Source: Deltaproteobacteria bacterium
GTDB taxonomy: Bacteria > Desulfobacterota > Syntrophia > Syntrophales > UBA2210
DNA: 44,780 nt
Direction of reading: 5' to 3'
NCBI GenBank assembly: GCA_019313385.1
Contig: JAFDBG010000004.1
Span: forward strand, 1-44,780
Shown here: positions 40,633 through 44,780 of the stretch, in pieces
Layout of the letters: each line of letters opens with the position of its first letter
How positions within the stretch are numbered: the first letter of the stretch is position 1
Program-made: the position numbers and the translations under genes
Notes under the pieces: model-generated
Told to the model about the DNA's origin: nothing
What the model saw: the letters and a program-made list of their open reading frames with translations, nothing else
Database searches by the model: none

Positions 40633-41400
40633 ATGGTAGATGTACAGAATCTCAAGGATCACAGGAATATAGATATACAAAAAGTAGGCGTGAAGGGGAT
40701 AAAATACCCAATCATAGTCCTCGACAAGGCAAACGGGACACAGCACGTCAATGCCACTATAAATATGTACGTCAATCTTCCGCACCGTTTCAAGGGGACG
40801 CACATGAGCCGTTTCGTAGAGATCCTGAATGAGTATCGGGGTCAGATCAACATAAAGACCTTTCAGAAAATCCTGTGCAAGATGAAGGAAAAACTCAACG
40901 CCGAATCCGCCCACATAGAGATAAGATTTCCATACTTCGTGGAAAAAACCGCGCCTGTCTCGAACGCTAAAAGCCTTATGGAATACCAGTGCTCTCTATG
41001 CGGTGAAAATAACAGTGAAAAGAATGATTTTCTCGTCGGCATCACCGTCCCGGTCACAACGGTGTGTCCCTGTTCAAAGGAGATAAGCGACATGGGCGCG
41101 CACAACCAGAGGAGTGTGGTACGGGTCCATCTGAGATTTAAGAAGTTCTTCTGGATAGAGGATGTCATCCGGCTGGTGGAGGGATCGGCAAGCAGCGAGA
41201 TTTTTTCACTCCTCAAAAGAGCAGATGAAAAACACGTCACGGAGATGGCATATCAGAATCCGATGTTCGTCGAGGATGTTGTGAGGACCGTCGCGGAAAA
41301 GATCAACAAGAATCACAACTTCACATGGTACAGTGTAGAAGCGGAAAATATGGAAAGCATACACAATCACAACGCCTATGCCTATGTAGAAAAGATGTAA
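40633..41400 (+). CDS. folE2: GTP cyclohydrolase IB
   Basis: The 255-residue protein belongs to the FolE2/MptA family, distinct from the usual FolE. It has GIKYPIIVLDKANGTQHVNA, RFKGTHMSRFVEILNEY, VTTVCPCSKEISDMGAHNQRS with the metal-binding Cys, and ENMESIHNHNAYAYVEK at the end. It converts GTP to dihydroneopterin triphosphate, the first step of folate and other pterin pathways. The adjacent PTPS-III-type gene would use this product. The stop codon is directly followed by an interspersed repeat. Confidence 0.93.
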   Translation: MVDVQNLKDHRNIDIQKVGVKGIKYPIIVLDKANGTQHVNATINMYVNLPHRFKGTHMSRFVEILNEYRGQINIKTFQKILCKMKEKLNAESAHIEIRFPYFVEKTAPVSNAKSLMEYQCSLCGENNSEKNDFLVGITVPVTTVCPCSKEISDMGAHNQRSVVRVHLRFKKFFWIEDVIRLVEGSASSEIFSLLKRADEKHVTEMAYQNPMFVEDVVRTVAEKINKNHNFTWYSVEAENMESIHNHNAYAYVEKM

Positions 41401-41533
41401 CTGTTCACTGTTTACAGTTATCGGTTCACGGTTGAAAAAACAGAGAGTTAAAATCAACCTCTAAAATGCTTCAGTCGTTGCATAGTTCTTTGAGAGACTG
41501 TGAACTGTAAACCGATAACAGTAAACGGTTACG
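41401..41533. repeat. Short interspersed inverted-repeat element, copy A
   Basis: The element begins right after the folE2 stop. Its left end (CTGTTCACTGTTTACAGTTA) is an imperfect inverted repeat of its right end, TGAACTGTAAACCGATAACA then GTAAACGG. A copy in reverse orientation lies at 44190-44330, with shared internal sequence such as AAAATGCTTCA and CGGTTCACGGTTGAA. Together they flank the cyclase gene. Confidence 0.85.
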
Positions 41534-41577
41534 GAAAGACTGAAGACTGTCAGCCCTTCAATCTTTGTCCTATCAGT

Positions 41578-44154
41578 CTACAGGCTATCCCCTGCATTCA
41601 TACCTGCCAGTTCATAAACCTTCAGGGTTCCAATTGCGGTGTCATTTACATCTATTTCCCGTACATCCAGATGGGCCCCGACCGCGTGCAGGGTTCTGTC
41701 ACTGATCAGAATGCTGTTGGGATAAGATTTTGTGAGTTCCTGCAGTTTGAATACGGCATTGACCGAATCACCGATAACGGTATAGTCCATCTTTTTGTCA
41801 AAACCTATATTTCCCACAACAACTTCTCCTGTATGAACACTGATACCGACGGCCACCGGATCACCTGTCTCTTTCAGGCAGTAGTCGTCGACTTCAGCAA
41901 TGGACTCTTTCATCTCGATCGCCGCCGCAACGGCATTATCGGCATCCTGTGTGCTTGAAACCGGGGCGCCAAAAATCGCCAGAAAACCGTCACCGAGATA
42001 TTTATCAACGATACCGTGGTGTTTGAACACTATTCCTCCCATAATGAAAAAAAACTGGTTGAGCATAAGCACTGTCTTTTGCGGTCCTATCTTCCGGGCA
42101 AGAAGTGAAAATCCCCTGATATCGATATTGATAAGCGTGAGCATCCTGAATTCTCCAACCTCAAGTTGCTCCGTCTCGGTGCCATGAATAATCTTGTCCA
42201 CCACCTCTTTGGGAACAAACTTCTGGAAGATATTGCGTATCTCCCGCTCATTCTCTGCCATAGACAGGGTTTCATTGTAAAGATTGGCATTCTCTATGGC
42301 TACGCTGACCGAAGACGCAATAGATTGCAGCAATTGTTTGTCGCTGGAGTCAAAGTCGCCGTCAATCTTATTGAGCACCTCGATAACCCCTACAACCTTG
42401 CCCTGCGATACCATGGGCACACACAGGACAGCCTTCGTATTAAAATTGGTAATCTTATCCATCTCGGGATAAAAGAAGGCAGATTTATAGACATCATTCA
42501 CGATTACCGCATCACCCCGGGCGGCGACGTAACCGGCAACTCCCTGGCCCATCTTTATCCTGAAATCCTTCAGGGCCTTTATATCAATATTCAGAGCGAC
42601 AGTGAACTCAAGCCCATCCTCACGCATGAGAAGCAGAGAACCGGCCTCCACATTCATAACCGCACTGATCATGTCCATGGTGTATCCGAGAACCTTGTCT
42701 ATATCAAAAGTGGAAGATGCAAGGGCGCCTCCGATCTGCTTCAACGTGTCCAGTTCCCGATCCCGTTTGACGACATAATCGTCAAGCCTGTTCCTCTCTA
42801 TCGCAAGAGAAAGGGCATCCGCCATCCTCTCTATAAGCTCCTGTTGTTCATAAAAGAGATCAGGGCCATCTCCTGAGCACAAGGCCAGGATTCCCGTAAC
42901 ACCTCCACCCATCTTCAAAGGAAGGAGTGCGCCGGTGTTGCTCCCGGCAAAAATTTCCTTCTCGCTCGCATGATCAAGCGAGGAGACATCCCCCACAATT
43001 AGCGTAACTCCCTGCCTCAAAACCTTGTCAAAAGTTGACCCCTTAGAGGAATAATAGACACCCTTTGACAGGTGAACAGGACTGGTGGACATAAAATCAA
43101 GGATCCTTATATTATCCGGCCTGGTGTCATCCTTCACCAGAATAATCGCGAGGTCAAACGAAGACACCAATTGTATCTCACCCAGTATAACGCGCAAAAG
43201 CTCTTCATCCTTAAGACCGGAATTGACAACCTGAACAACCTTCTGCATGGATCTAAAATGAGATACGCTTTCCTTTTTCTCCTTCAGGAGACGCAGATTC
43301 TCATAGGTGAATGACGCGTTACCCAGAAGGGGCCCCAGTATCTCCACGTCTTCGCTGGTAAAAGGAGCTGCATCGTTTTTCCTGGAAATTGTAAGCACTC
43401 CAACGACATCCCTGATAGTCTTAAATGGCATGCATACAAAAGACTTTGTCCCGTAGTGCCGGCGGTTTTCCCTGCCAAAACGGCTGTCCTTCTCAATATT
43501 CTCAACGATAAGGGGCGATTTATTGATAACCGCATACTTGGCAATACTGTCAGCAAAAGCTATCCTGTCACCCAGTTTGATCTGTTCTCCAAGACCGATG
43601 GCAGCCTTCACAACAAACATCTTTCGGTGCGGACGTTCCAAGATCAATACGGAACCAATATCCGCATTTGCCAGTTTCAGGGCTCGCTCCAAGGTAATAT
43701 ACAGGATCTCCTCGGGATCAAAGGTCGCATAACAGAGATCCGAAAGCTCTTTAATCACTGCTATCTCCGAGACCCTTCGCTGTAGCTGTCCGAATGTCGC
43801 TCCAAACTGATTCTCCAGGGCGCTGAAAGTCTGGACAATATTGTTAATTTCGTCCTGACCCTTCAGCGGTTGATCGACAAAGAACTCCGACTCAAGCTTG
43901 TCCGAAATCTCTTTGGATATCATTGTTATCCTGTCAAATATCCTGCGGAGCATGGTGAAACCTAACAACGAGAAAATCAGGAAGAAGGCAAAAAAGAGAG
44001 GAACATACTTGTCCGTCAAAATATCATATTTGACGCCGAAGAAGATAAATCCACCTACAGGAAACAGAAAAAAGAGGGCAAAAATAATGTTCATCCAGTG
44101 ATATAGCCTTCTGTCCCCTGAAAACAACTTATGCATATATTCCGCTAATTTCAT
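41578..44154 (-). CDS. Membrane-bound class III adenylate/guanylate cyclase with GAF domains
   Basis: The 858-residue protein starts with two membrane segments (about residues 18-65) and a HAMP-like linker, then three GAF-type domains at about 140-290, 300-440 and 465-630. The C-terminal class III catalytic domain (about 665-850) contains LINIDIRGFSLLARK and KYLGDGFLAIFGAP, the two Asp residues that bind metal, and VGISVHTGEVVVGNIG. At the transition-state position, where NxxxR is usual, the sequence reads VNAVFK, so Lys replaces the Arg. It may make cAMP or cGMP with low activity; sequence cannot decide between them. The gene is flanked by two inverted copies of a repeat and is probably transcribed alone. 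Confidence 0.88.
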   Translation of the reverse strand: MKLAEYMHKLFSGDRRLYHWMNIIFALFFLFPVGGFIFFGVKYDILTDKYVPLFFAFFLIFSLLGFTMLRRIFDRITMISKEISDKLESEFFVDQPLKGQDEINNIVQTFSALENQFGATFGQLQRRVSEIAVIKELSDLCYATFDPEEILYITLERALKLANADIGSVLILERPHRKMFVVKAAIGLGEQIKLGDRIAFADSIAKYAVINKSPLIVENIEKDSRFGRENRRHYGTKSFVCMPFKTIRDVVGVLTISRKNDAAPFTSEDVEILGPLLGNASFTYENLRLLKEKKESVSHFRSMQKVVQVVNSGLKDEELLRVILGEIQLVSSFDLAIILVKDDTRPDNIRILDFMSTSPVHLSKGVYYSSKGSTFDKVLRQGVTLIVGDVSSLDHASEKEIFAGSNTGALLPLKMGGGVTGILALCSGDGPDLFYEQQELIERMADALSLAIERNRLDDYVVKRDRELDTLKQIGGALASSTFDIDKVLGYTMDMISAVMNVEAGSLLLMREDGLEFTVALNIDIKALKDFRIKMGQGVAGYVAARGDAVIVNDVYKSAFFYPEMDKITNFNTKAVLCVPMVSQGKVVGVIEVLNKIDGDFDSSDKQLLQSIASSVSVAIENANLYNETLSMAENEREIRNIFQKFVPKEVVDKIIHGTETEQLEVGEFRMLTLINIDIRGFSLLARKIGPQKTVLMLNQFFFIMGGIVFKHHGIVDKYLGDGFLAIFGAPVSSTQDADNAVAAAIEMKESIAEVDDYCLKETGDPVAVGISVHTGEVVVGNIGFDKKMDYTVIGDSVNAVFKLQELTKSYPNSILISDRTLHAVGAHLDVREIDVNDTAIGTLKVYELAGMNAGDSL

Positions 44155-44189
44155 CCTTTTATCCTATCAAGACAAAAATGTTTAACAAA

Positions 44190-44330
44190 TAGTGGCCGTT
44201 TACGGTTGTCGGTTTACAGTTCACAGGTTTTTCCAATAAATTTATGCAACATGAGCAAGGCCCAACGATTGAAGCATTTTGGATGTTGATTTCAATTCTC
44301 TGCTTCTTCAACCGTGAACCGTTATCATAA
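44190..44330. repeat. Short interspersed inverted-repeat element, copy B
   Basis: This is an inverted copy of the element at 41401-41533. Its reverse complement shows ACGGTTCACGGTTGAAGAAG, AATTGAAATCAACATCC, AAAATGCTTCAATCGTTG and TGTGAACTGTAAACCGACAA, matching copy A with an extra segment of about 20 bp before the second end. It has no coding capacity. Confidence 0.85.
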
Positions 44331-44392
44331 ATATAACAAGCCCTTGTCGAGTAAGATACATTAAAACCCCTATCAATGCAACTATCAATACA

Positions 44393-44683
44393 TCACAGAA
44401 ACAGTTCCATGACCGCCTTCGCCATAAACCTGTATCCCTGAGAAACCGGATGCACCCGATCAGCCTGAACCAGATCATCAAACCGGATCCCATCTGATAT
44501 TCTATCCTCCCAGTACACGTGCACCCGTGCCAGAGGCAATCTATGGAGATCGGCCAGTTTTTGAAGTTGGTAATAATACCTTCCCACGCGTGCATTATCC
44601 CTCCAGTTCCCAAGACATACTGATGTCACGAGGACAATTTCAGAGGCTGTATTCTCCATTATTTCCTTGTAACTATTCAGCAT
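44393..44683 (-). CDS. SGNH/GDSL-hydrolase C-terminal fragment
   Basis: A 96-residue product begins MLNSYKEIMENTASEIVLVT and ends with YWEDRISDGIRFDDLVQADR then VHPVSQGYRFMAKAVMEL. The DxxHP...GY.xMA pattern near the end, with Asp and His of the catalytic triad, is that of the SGNH-hydrolase C-terminus. The N-terminal GDSL block with the catalytic Ser is absent, and an in-frame TAA lies just upstream of the ATG. It is therefore probably a truncated remnant, possibly left after rearrangement at the repeat next to it. It may not be translated. Confidence 0.5.
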   Translation of the reverse strand: MLNSYKEIMENTASEIVLVTSVCLGNWRDNARVGRYYYQLQKLADLHRLPLARVHVYWEDRISDGIRFDDLVQADRVHPVSQGYRFMAKAVMELFL

Positions 44684-44780
44684 AATTTATTTTCAGTTCT
44701 TTGAAAAAAGTTCTTGACACGGTTTTTGAGCGAATTTTCAAAAAACCGGTGTAATCTAAGAACATGACCGTAATGGTGTT
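44684..44780. other. Right-edge noncoding region
   Basis: A 97-bp AT-rich end with no complete gene. An ATG at 44764 begins five codons before the window ends, without a ribosome-binding site, so a further gene cannot be judged. TTGACA occurs at 44714, but no properly spaced -10 sequence follows. Confidence 0.4.

Noticed and set aside
44764-44780. Start of another gene at the right edge
   Set aside because: Only five codons are visible and no ribosome-binding site precedes the ATG.

Overview
The window looks like part of the chromosome of an anaerobic Gram-negative bacterium, most likely a syntrophic or sulfate-reducing member of the Desulfobacterota. This is inferred from gene content. It carries an oxygen-sensitive class III ribonucleotide reductase with its activase, a KDO-pathway isomerase and a Wza-type outer-membrane lipoprotein (both imply an outer membrane), acyl-CoA oxidation genes, and a 'SynChlorMet' radical-SAM cassette of a kind I recall from syntrophs and their partners. 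No rRNA, tRNA, CRISPR array, phage or transposase gene was recognised.

Layout. Bases 1-181 hold the start of a ParB-domain gene. Bases 361-6507 (minus) form an exopolysaccharide module: an O-antigen-ligase-like polymerase, a small membrane protein, a very large Wzc-type tyrosine kinase with an added C-terminal SPOR domain, and a Wza-type export lipoprotein. A 500-bp divergent region with hairpins and repeats separates it from a degenerate HD-GYP protein (7005-8078, plus).

Bases 8226-15579 (minus) are a tight ten-gene operon and the most interesting part of the window. In transcription order it encodes a small membrane protein, a low-molecular-weight tyrosine phosphatase, an ExeA-like AAA ATPase, a PqqD-like peptide-binding protein (ScmD), two radical SAM/SPASM enzymes (ScmE, ScmF), an apparently overlooked 76-residue peptide, an HPr-kinase-like protein (ScmC), an S26-type peptidase and a nucleotidyltransferase. 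The small peptide has five cysteines, spaced 10, 16, 10 and 10 residues apart, each beginning a CxxG motif. It looks like the ribosomal precursor of a modified peptide made by this cassette. A 7-bp tandem repeat at the scmE/scmF junction could, by losing one unit, fuse the two radical SAM enzymes in frame. The phosphatase and ATPase resemble partners of exopolysaccharide kinases, so the peptide pathway may be linked to the envelope polysaccharide system next to it.

Bases 15788-24498 (plus) hold an S-adenosylhomocysteine/methylthioadenosine deaminase, a decayed 3-hydroxyacyl-CoA dehydrogenase, an acyl-CoA dehydrogenase, an IHF/HU protein, a PilZ protein with a GNAT-like C-terminal half, and a GAF-PAS-HD-GYP sensor. 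Bases 24506-28939 (minus) hold a methyltransferase, a lipoprotein, PurB and a B12-type radical SAM protein.

Bases 29292-41400 (plus) are mostly housekeeping and transport. They include a four-gene osmoprotectant ABC transporter, nrdD-nrdG behind a promoter with two NrdR-like boxes, KdsD, a double zinc-ribbon protein, an unusual Nudix-like protein, an aminotransferase, a HAD hydrolase, a PTPS-III-type pterin enzyme and FolE2. The last two together suggest a folate route without FolB. A large GAF-adenylate/guanylate cyclase (41578-44154, minus) is flanked by two inverted copies of a short interspersed repeat, followed by a truncated SGNH-hydrolase fragment at the right edge.
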